Origin: Microbacterium testaceum StLB037
GTDB lineage: Bacteria; Actinomycetota; Actinomycetes; Actinomycetales; Microbacteriaceae
Length of the DNA stretch: 64,000 nt
NCBI RefSeq assembly: GCF_900104345.1
Contig: NZ_FNJN01000005.1
Location: forward strand, 124,001 to 188,000
Direction of reading: 5' to 3'
Positions 58,011-64,000 of this stretch are shown here, one piece after another. Position numbers and translations under genes: made by a program. The number at the start of each line of letters is the position of its first letter. Within the stretch, counting starts at the first letter, position 1. The notes below the pieces were generated by a model that ran no database searches, was not told the origin of the DNA, and worked only from the letters and a program-made list of their open reading frames with translations.

Positions 58011-59336
58011 ATGAGCCACGACACCACCCGCGCGCCGAGCTGGCCCGGCTACGCCGAAGTCCACCGCGTCACGACGCTGCTCCGCCGCGAATCCGTCGGC
58101 GGCATGCTGCTGGTCGTCGCCGCGATCGTCGCGATCGTCTGGGCGAACTCGCCCGCCTCCGACGCCTACTTCGCGCTACGCGACTTCCGCTTCGGGTACG
58201 AGCCGTGGCACCTCGACCTGAGCCTCGGAACGTGGGCGGCCGACGGCCTGCTCGCGGTCTTCTTCTTCATGGTCGGCCTCGAGCTCAAGCGCGAGATCGT
58301 CAGCGGCAGCCTGCGTCGCTTCGGCACGGCGATCGTTCCGGTCACGGCGGCGTTCGCGGGCGTCGCCGTTCCGGCCCTGATCTACGTCGCCATCGTGCAC
58401 ACGCAGCCGAGCCTGCTGGCCGGATGGGCGATCCCCACCGCCACCGACATCGCGTTCGCCGTCGCCGTGCTCGCCCTCGTCGGCTCGCACCTGCCCGGGC
58501 CGCTGCGCATCTTCCTGCTGACCCTCGCGGTGGTCGACGACCTCATCGCCATCGCGATCATCGCGATCTTCTACACCAGTGACATCTCGCTAGTCCCCCT
58601 GGCCGTGTTCGCGGTGCTCGTGGCGATCTACGGCGCGATCGCGCACCGGGCGCGGGCGTGGTTCTCGCGCCACGCGTGGGGCGCGTGGGTCGTGCTGCTG
58701 CCGATCGGCTTCGCCGCGTGGGCCTTCCTGCACGCCTCGGGCGTGCACGCCACGATCGCCGGTGTCGCCCTCGCCTTCACCATTCCCGTCGCCGCCTCGC
58801 GCCGCCAGCCCGAGCACCACGGCATGGACCTCGCCGAGCAGTTCGAACACCGCTTCCGGCCGCTGTCGAGCGGCATCGCGGTGCCGATCTTCGCGTTCTT
58901 CGCCGCGGGGGTCGCCGTCGGCGGGGGCGAGGGCATCATGCGAGCGCTCACCGACCCCGTGACCATCGGCGTGGTGGCCGGTCTCGTTCTCGGTAAGCCG
59001 ATCGGCATCCTGCTGGGCGTGCGCATCCTGACCCTCGTGACGAAGGTGCGCCTCGACCCGGCGCTGAAATGGATCGACCTCGCCGGGGTCGGCCTGCTCG
59101 CCGGCATCGGATTCACCGTGTCGCTGCTAATCGCCGAGCTGAGCTTCCCCGAGGGCTCCCCGCACACCGACGACGCGAAGATCGCGATCATGGCGGCCTC
59201 GCTCCTGGCATCCGTCCTCGCCTCCGCCGTGCTGCTGGTGCGCAACCGCCGCTACAAGCAGCTCGCGCAGGACGAAGCGGTGGATGCCGACGGCGACGAC
59301 GTCCCCGACGTGTACCAGCGGCCCGACGCCCGCTGA
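58011..59336 (+). CDS. nhaA: Na+/H+ antiporter NhaA
   Basis: The protein is 441 residues from the ATG at 58011, which follows AGGAGGCCTC. Signatures are ESVGGMLLVVAAIVAIVWANSP, FFFMVGLELKREIVSG, PTATDIAFAVAVLAL with the first essential Asp, and LAVVDDLIAIAIIAIFYT with the paired Asp that binds sodium. Twelve membrane segments are present; it exchanges internal sodium for external protons. Compared with E. coli NhaA (388 residues) it has a longer soluble C-terminus ending in an acidic tail. Together with the BCCT transporter nearby it points to salt adaptation. Confidence 0.96.
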   Translation: MSHDTTRAPSWPGYAEVHRVTTLLRRESVGGMLLVVAAIVAIVWANSPASDAYFALRDFRFGYEPWHLDLSLGTWAADGLLAVFFFMVGLELKREIVSGSLRRFGTAIVPVTAAFAGVAVPALIYVAIVHTQPSLLAGWAIPTATDIAFAVAVLALVGSHLPGPLRIFLLTLAVVDDLIAIAIIAIFYTSDISLVPLAVFAVLVAIYGAIAHRARAWFSRHAWGAWVVLLPIGFAAWAFLHASGVHATIAGVALAFTIPVAASRRQPEHHGMDLAEQFEHRFRPLSSGIAVPIFAFFAAGVAVGGGEGIMRALTDPVTIGVVAGLVLGKPIGILLGVRILTLVTKVRLDPALKWIDLAGVGLLAGIGFTVSLLIAELSFPEGSPHTDDAKIAIMAASLLASVLASAVLLVRNRRYKQLAQDEAVDADGDDVPDVYQRPDAR

Positions 59337-59416
59337 GCGGAGCGCGCGCCGGACGACGTCACGAGACCAGGCTTCGCGACCGGGACAGGACGATTCCGCA
59401 GGAACGGCCTATTCTC

Positions 59417-59611
59417 GTGACCGGTGGCTCGACCCTCGAGCGTCCCCGCGAGGCCCTATCGGCGCTCTACCCGATCCCGCGGCAGACGAACGTGCACCTC
59501 GGGCGCCTGTACGTCACCGACGAGTGCTTCGCCGCCGAATGGCTGCGCGACGCGACCGAGGCGAGCGACCGCGCTCTCGGCGTTGTTCCCGCCACCGCCG
59601 AGTGGGCGTGA
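59417..59611 (+). pseudogene. Short frame resembling a degraded TipAS (MerR effector) domain
   Basis: A 64-codon frame from GTG 59417 encodes LGRLYVTDECFAAEWLRDATEASDRALGVV near its end. This resembles the C-terminal part of TipAS domains, where a YVADxRF motif is followed by a helix with ...LRDAI.AN, but about ten residues of the normal spacing are missing and no DNA-binding domain precedes it. There is no clear ribosome-binding site. It may be a remnant of a MerR/TipA-like regulator or a small intact protein of its own. It converges on the lipoprotein gene at 59631. Confidence 0.4.
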
Positions 59612-59630
59612 CCGTCGTCGACGGAGCCGG

Positions 59631-60236
59631 TCAGCCCAGGCCCATGCTCGCGAGGACGTTCGTGTGCGTCCGCGTGAACGCGTGCACCTCCGCATCGCCG
59701 TAGCTCTCGTCCGAGGTGGCAGAGAACTGGTCGCTACGCACTCGTTCGCCGAAGAGCGACTCGACAGCGGTCGAGAGCTCAGCGCTGACCAGGCCTCCGT
59801 ACTCGTTCTTTCGATACCCGGAGACCACGGCAACGTCCACGCGCTGACTCTCCGCGACCGGAACCACGGCGATCAGCGTCTCGCGCAGCACCTCCTCGGA
59901 CACCCATCGGTCGGGATCATCGACGTCGGCGGGCTCGACGCGCACCGCGACGTAGAGGTTGCACGGGCCCTCGCAGTTCTCGCTCGCGGACTCCGCCACC
60001 AGGTGCCAGCGGTCACCACCGGCACCGCTCTCGTCGAGCGCCGCCTGAATCGGGGGAATCGCCTTCTCGATGTCGCTCTCGCTCGATCCGAAGGGGTCGT
60101 CGAACGGGGATCGCCCGTCGACGAGGGGGATCATGAAGCAGCCCGACAGCACGACGGCGATCGTCGCGGCGAGCACCGCGGCGAGCGCCCCTCTGATCGG
60201 CGCGCGCCCTCTGGTCGGCATCGATGCTCTGTGCAC
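59631..60236 (-). CDS. Lipoprotein of unknown function
   Basis: The protein is 201 residues. The GTG at 60236 is preceded by AGAGGGGGGA at a good distance; an ATG at 60221 lacks such a site. The signal peptide AALAAVLAATIAVVLSGC ends with a lipobox. The mature domain has a CEGPCNLYVAVRVEPADV strand pair with two cysteines that could form a disulfide, and a helix-strand pattern ending VHAFTRTHTNVLASMGLG. No domain is recognised. It is alone between nhaA and the MprF-like gene, on the opposite strand to nhaA. Confidence 0.85.
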   Translation of the reverse strand: MHRASMPTRGRAPIRGALAAVLAATIAVVLSGCFMIPLVDGRSPFDDPFGSSESDIEKAIPPIQAALDESGAGGDRWHLVAESASENCEGPCNLYVAVRVEPADVDDPDRWVSEEVLRETLIAVVPVAESQRVDVAVVSGYRKNEYGGLVSAELSTAVESLFGERVRSDQFSATSDESYGDAEVHAFTRTHTNVLASMGLG

Positions 60237-60395
60237 GGCGAGTCCCCCCTCTGAGAAGCGGCGGCACCCCCGCGCCGCCCGTTCAATCCGCCCTCAATGT
60301 ATCCCCGCTCGCGCGTCGCCTCACGCCCCGGCGCAACCCCCACCGCGCGGCCTGTTCTCGTGGCATCCCCTGTCCTCGTGACGAGACGGACAGCG

Positions 60396-62933
60396 TCACC
60401 GCGAGGCGGCCTCCCGCGGCCGACGCAGCTGCGCGGCGAGCGAGGCGGCGGAGCGGAGGGTGAGTCCCGGGATATAGCAGCGCACCAGCGCGATGGCGAT
60501 GGCGGGGATCTGCGTGGCATCCGGATAGATCATCCACAGCGGCGCGAAGTCGGGCTGGAACTTCTTCTTGAAGTTCGCGAGCGAGCGGAACCCGTAGGCC
60601 GGCTCGAGAAGGCCGCTGATCACGTCCAACCCGCGGTCGAGGGGACCGAGCGCACCCTCGCCGTCGACCGAGTGTCGAGCGAGAGGCGAGCCCGACAGGC
60701 TCATCACGGTCATCCCGTCGTCGCGCAGCCGTTCGACTGCGTTGCCGATGAGGAATTCCATGACCCCGGGCATGGCGTCGTCGCGCCGGCGCATGACGTC
60801 GAGGGCGTATCCGGCGATCGCCCCGTCGCGGTGGATCGGGATCCAGCTCGTGAACGCCGTGATGCGCCCCGATCCGTCGCTCGCGACCAGCAGGCGCACC
60901 TCGAGGTCGTCGAGCTGGTCCGTCGAGCCGAGGGTGAAGCCCATCTCGGGGATCGTCTTGTCCGAGACCCATGCCTCGGAGATCGCGCGGATCTGCCCGC
61001 GGTCGAAGAACGACAGCTCGCTCCACCGCGCCCACCGCGCGGTCAGTCCCTCACGCGCGGCACGGTTGGTCGCGGTGCGCACGTCCTGACGTTTCTTGCC
61101 CGCGGGCGTCCACGTCTGCGGGTCGAGGAAGGCCTCCTCGGCCACCTGCAGCGCCGACCAGCCGAAGGGGGCGAGCCGCTCGCGCTCGGCGTCGTCGACG
61201 CTGTAGAAGACCGGCGTCCACCCGTGCTCCTCGCAGAAGGCGACGAACCCCGCTCCGACGGAGGGGTCGTCCCGATCCGGTCCGAAGGCTCCGCCGAGGG
61301 TCACGGCGAACCCTCCGCGTACCCGGTAGGCGATCGCCGCCTCGACCTCGGCCGCGAACCAGTACACGTTGCCCTGCCAGAGGGTCATGTGACCGAGGGT
61401 GTCACCTGAGCCCGCGGCGAGGAGCGAGCGCGCGCGCTCGCGATCCGGAGCGGCCTCGGCAGCCCCCGAGCGCACGATGAAGCGGGCGGTCGCGGCGACC
61501 ACGCTCCCCCAGAACAGCAGCGGCGGCAGGTACCAGACGGCCTGCGCGAACCCGGTCATGGGCACGAACACGAGCGCCTCGGGCGGAAGGAGCGAGGGCG
61601 GAACGAGGCGCAGGGGCAGCGTCGCGAGGACCGTCGTCACGTTCGGCCACGGACGGAAATCGGCGGATGCCACGAGGATCCCGACCAGCGCCAGGGCCAG
61701 GGCCCCGAGGCCGGCGATCGCGACCGTCCGCACGAACGCCCGACGCACGGCGGGCGTCGAGCGCACCTGAACGGCCGAGCGGAACCGGATGAGCAGCGCG
61801 GCGACGAGGAGCGGGAGGGCGGCACCCACGACCATGCCGACGACCGTCTGCCAGACATCGGCGACGTCGTAGGCGGCGCGCACGGTCGCGAGCTGTTCGA
61901 GCGTGTCGGTCTCGCTCAGCAGGAGCAGGATGCTCATCGCGACGAAGGTGAGGGCGTTGACCACCACGGCCAGGCGGAGGGCACCCCGTCGCCCCCGCAG
62001 GATCCCCCAGGCCGCGATCAGCAGCACCAGCTGGGGAAGCGCGGCGATCCACCCCGAGGCGGGCTGGAGCTCGGTGTACGTCGCAACGAAGCTCGGGCAC
62101 GGGGCGCCCGTCGAACCGATCGCGCAGACGAGCCCGTCGGCCACGTTCAGAGGGTCGTACGACAGCCAGCTGTAGACCGACAGCACGCCGGCCCCCGAAC
62201 CCCAGAGGGTCGCGACGACCGGTCCGATCGCGGTGATGGCGGTGAGCGCGGCGAGCAGCACGCGCTTCTCGCGGAGAGAGCTGCGCGGGATGCCGACGGC
62301 CCGCGTCCCGCCGAGCACGAGGCCGGTCGCCATGCCTACGGGCAAGGCGATGAGCGTGTACAGGTCCGAAGCCGACGCGGCGTAGAGGAACATCGTCACG
62401 GCGAGGACGACCCCGCCGATGCGGATGCGACGGCGCCACAGCGGCGAGGCGAAGCAGCTCGCGACGATCGCGACGCACAGCAGCGCCGCGATGGGCGGCG
62501 CTCCGGTGTCGGGGGTGACGTTCAGCGACACCTCGGGGATGACCGTGTCTTCGAACCACCCGATGACCTCGCCGATCGCGCAGACGAGAAGGCCGCCGCC
62601 CACGAAGGCGGCGAGCAGTCGACGCGTGCCCATCAGCCCCTCGGCCAGACCGCAGACGACGAGGGTCAGCACGACGGTCGCGAGGAGCACGAGCGGATCG
62701 TCGACGCGCACCAGGGCGAGCAGCATGTCGCGCAGGTCGAACGGGCCCGCCTCGAACGTGCTCTGCGTGACGATGGTGATCACGCTGACGACCAGGATCG
62801 CCAGCGTCACCCCGAGCGTTCCGACACGACGGCGCAGGAGCCCGGGGATGTCCCACCGGGGCGCGCCGCGCTCCGGCCGCGGGGCCCGAGCCGTCTCTGG
62901 CGCCGTCTGCACCTTGTCCATCACCGCGACCAT
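60396..62933 (-). CDS. MprF-like membrane protein with phosphatidylglycerol lysyltransferase (DUF2156) domain
   Basis: The protein is 845 residues from the ATG at 62933, which follows GGGGAGGACCG. The N-terminal ~550 residues carry about a dozen or more membrane segments. The C-terminal ~300 residues are the soluble DUF2156/GNAT-like transferase domain (GFAVTLGGAFGPDRD, FYSVDDAERERLAPFGWSALQVAEEAFLD, GKKRQDVRTATNRAAREG, YALDVMRRRDDAMPGVMEFLIGNA, NFKKKFQPDFAPLWMIYP). By homology it may attach an amino acid from aminoacyl-tRNA to a membrane lipid, lowering negative surface charge. It is divergent from a two-component system that may govern envelope stress. Confidence 0.92.
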   Translation of the reverse strand: MVAVMDKVQTAPETARAPRPERGAPRWDIPGLLRRRVGTLGVTLAILVVSVITIVTQSTFEAGPFDLRDMLLALVRVDDPLVLLATVVLTLVVCGLAEGLMGTRRLLAAFVGGGLLVCAIGEVIGWFEDTVIPEVSLNVTPDTGAPPIAALLCVAIVASCFASPLWRRRIRIGGVVLAVTMFLYAASASDLYTLIALPVGMATGLVLGGTRAVGIPRSSLREKRVLLAALTAITAIGPVVATLWGSGAGVLSVYSWLSYDPLNVADGLVCAIGSTGAPCPSFVATYTELQPASGWIAALPQLVLLIAAWGILRGRRGALRLAVVVNALTFVAMSILLLLSETDTLEQLATVRAAYDVADVWQTVVGMVVGAALPLLVAALLIRFRSAVQVRSTPAVRRAFVRTVAIAGLGALALALVGILVASADFRPWPNVTTVLATLPLRLVPPSLLPPEALVFVPMTGFAQAVWYLPPLLFWGSVVAATARFIVRSGAAEAAPDRERARSLLAAGSGDTLGHMTLWQGNVYWFAAEVEAAIAYRVRGGFAVTLGGAFGPDRDDPSVGAGFVAFCEEHGWTPVFYSVDDAERERLAPFGWSALQVAEEAFLDPQTWTPAGKKRQDVRTATNRAAREGLTARWARWSELSFFDRGQIRAISEAWVSDKTIPEMGFTLGSTDQLDDLEVRLLVASDGSGRITAFTSWIPIHRDGAIAGYALDVMRRRDDAMPGVMEFLIGNAVERLRDDGMTVMSLSGSPLARHSVDGEGALGPLDRGLDVISGLLEPAYGFRSLANFKKKFQPDFAPLWMIYPDATQIPAIAIALVRCYIPGLTLRSAASLAAQLRRPREAASR

Positions 62934-63066
62934 CGGTCCTCCCCGAGCGTGCGCACGCCGACCACCGGCATCCTCTCCATGCTCGCGAGACCCCCGCGTC
63001 CGGCACATCAGCCGGTCGGCCCCGGCGGCGGGCCGATCGGGTGATCCGGGCGGCCCCCGGAGTGCC

Positions 63067-63072
63067 TAGCCT
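63067..63072 (+). promoter_or_regulatory. -10 element for a leaderless response regulator gene
   Basis: TAGCCT lies six bases before the ATG at 63079, with no Shine-Dalgarno. Confidence 0.6.
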
Positions 63073-63078
63073 GGTCGC

Positions 63079-63753
63079 ATGGCATCCACCGCCTCTCCGG
63101 TCATCCGCGTCGCCGTCATCGACGACGAGGCGCTCATCCGCTCGGGCTTCTCGCACATCCTCAGCGCGGCCGGCGACATCGAGGTCGTGGCGACCGCCGA
63201 CGGCGTCCACGCCATGGAGGTCCTCGCCGAGGCCCGCCCCGATGTGGTCCTCCTCGACATCCGGATGCCGGGACGAAACGGGCTCGACGTGCTCCGCGAC
63301 ATCCGCTCGGCCGGGTGGGACATGACGGTGGCGATCCTGACCACCTTCGACTCCGACGACCACATCGCCTCGGCCCTCGACGCGGGCGCGGCCGGGTTTC
63401 TGGTGAAGGACACCGATCCGCGTCAGCTCCCCCAGCTCGTGCGCACCCTCCACGGCGGCGGCGTGGTGTTCTCGCCCACCGTGAGTCGCGCGGTGGTGGC
63501 CGGGTATCTGCGCCCCGAGCCCGCCGCCGACACCCACCTGATCGACGCGCTGAGTCCGCGCGAGCGTCAGATCCTCGTGCAGCTGGGTCGGGGGCTGTCG
63601 AACATCCAGATCGGGGCGGCGATGTTCCTCAGCCCCGCCACCGTCAAGGCGCACATCAGCACGATCCTGGGCAAGCTCGACGTCGACGGTCGCGTGCAGG
63701 CGGCCCTCGTGGCGGAGCGCGCGGGGCTGCTCCGCGACGAGGAGGCGCGATGA
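63079..63753 (+). CDS. NarL/FixJ-type response regulator
   Basis: The protein is 224 residues. The receiver domain has the acidic pair Asp15-Asp16, phospho-acceptor Asp60 (VLLDIRMPG), Thr (LTTF) and Lys (GFLVKD). The C-terminal LuxR helix-turn-helix is LSPRERQILVQLGRGLSNIQIGAAMFLSPATVKAHISTILGKLDVDGRVQA. It should bind DNA as a phosphorylated dimer. It overlaps the downstream histidine kinase gene by four bases (ATGA). The target genes are not visible, but the divergent MprF-like gene is the nearest candidate. Confidence 0.95.
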   Translation: MASTASPVIRVAVIDDEALIRSGFSHILSAAGDIEVVATADGVHAMEVLAEARPDVVLLDIRMPGRNGLDVLRDIRSAGWDMTVAILTTFDSDDHIASALDAGAAGFLVKDTDPRQLPQLVRTLHGGGVVFSPTVSRAVVAGYLRPEPAADTHLIDALSPRERQILVQLGRGLSNIQIGAAMFLSPATVKAHISTILGKLDVDGRVQAALVAERAGLLRDEEAR

Positions 63754-64000
63754 AGCGCCGCGATGTGCTGATCGACCTGGGGCTCGTCGCCGTCGCCGCG
63801 CTCGACGGGGTGCTCGGGCTCTACACCACCGACATGCTCGAGCTGGTGCTGACGCTCGTGGGGGCCGCGGGCCTGCTGCTGCGCCGGCGGCTGCCGCTGC
63901 TCTCGCTCGCCCTGGCCCTGCCCGCCCTCTTCCTCACCGGAGGGCCGATCGCCTCGGTCATCGCCCTGTACACCGTCGCCAGCGCGGCGACGGGGATGAT
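63750..64000 (+). CDS. Sensor histidine kinase, N-terminal part
   Basis: The gene is cut by the right edge; 83 codons are visible. It starts MKRRDVLIDLGLVAVAALDG and has at least three closely spaced hydrophobic segments with an LLLRRRLPLLSLALALPAL turn, the usual membrane sensor region of actinobacterial NarL-type histidine kinases. The overlap with the response regulator gene supports the call. The kinase core lies outside the window. Confidence 0.85.
   Translation, partial: MKRRDVLIDLGLVAVAALDGVLGLYTTDMLELVLTLVGAAGLLLRRRLPLLSLALALPALFLTGGPIASVIALYTVASAATGM

Noticed and set aside
1..64000. tRNA genes, insertion sequences, prophage or integrase genes
   Set aside because: I searched for T-loop signatures, transposase and integrase motifs and long terminal inverted repeats and found none I could support.

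Overview
The window looks like a chromosomal segment of a high-GC actinobacterium. GC is about 70%, Shine-Dalgarno starts are mixed with leaderless starts, and there is a mycobacterial-type SOS box, an Rv2578c-type radical SAM gene, a DUF3073 gene and a split purine cluster. Protein similarity by eye points to Microbacteriaceae, most likely Microbacterium; this is recognition, not a database result. I see no tRNA, rRNA, CRISPR array, insertion sequence or phage genes.

Layout. 0-5.3 kb: a partial M15 peptidase, a LexA-boxed radical SAM gene carrying an intein, and a DEAD-box helicase with a long repetitive basic N-terminal region. 5.4-8.5 kb: a two-gene unit (ABM-domain membrane protein and aldose 1-epimerase) flanked by GTCCCCC/GGGGGAC repeats, then a membrane protein behind a strongly structured leader. 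8.3-12.3 kb: an RND exporter with a dyad operator, crcB and a small protein. 12.4-14.9 kb: SRPBCC and FAD amine oxidase genes divergent from a TetR regulator. 15-20.6 kb: an esterase-MFS operon converging on a PfkB kinase-class II aldolase-aldehyde dehydrogenase operon; both carry a related upstream box. 20.6-28.2 kb: a second crcB, a membrane protein, then a LacI-linked module (solute-binding protein, two permeases, inositol-phosphatase family enzyme, 2H phosphoesterase, LacI) with two copies of one palindromic operator. 28.2-31.6 kb: topoisomerase IB, a DUF7218-type protein, an autoregulated DUF4097-PadR operon and a universal stress protein.

31.8-57.8 kb is built around de novo purine synthesis (purF, purM, purD, purC) with typical neighbours (DUF3073, sterol-carrier-like protein, NCS2 permease). 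It is interrupted at 37.1-45.3 kb by a hexuronate/aldonate operon: LacI regulator, leader peptide, UxuB-like reductase, IdnD-like dehydrogenase, MHS transporter, ManD, KDPG aldolase and KDG kinase. Together these would convert L-gulonate/L-idonate or D-fructuronate, through D-mannonate and KDG, to pyruvate and glyceraldehyde-3-phosphate. 47.4-55.3 kb holds small enzymes, a lipoprotein, an ice-binding-like surface protein with a LAVTG sorting motif, a PadR-DHA2 drug-efflux pair and a BCCT betaine transporter. 58-64 kb holds nhaA behind a structured leader, a possible TipAS-domain remnant, a lipoprotein, an MprF-like membrane protein and a two-component system that runs off the edge.

The strongest non-gene signals are: a perfect SOS box on the intein gene; an intein placed just before the third cluster cysteine of the radical SAM motif; a promoter-operator-leader-peptide arrangement on the aldonate operon; several intergenic word-and-spacer repeat arrays; and a strong excess of the 7-mer GGATGCC/GGCATCC on both strands throughout the window.
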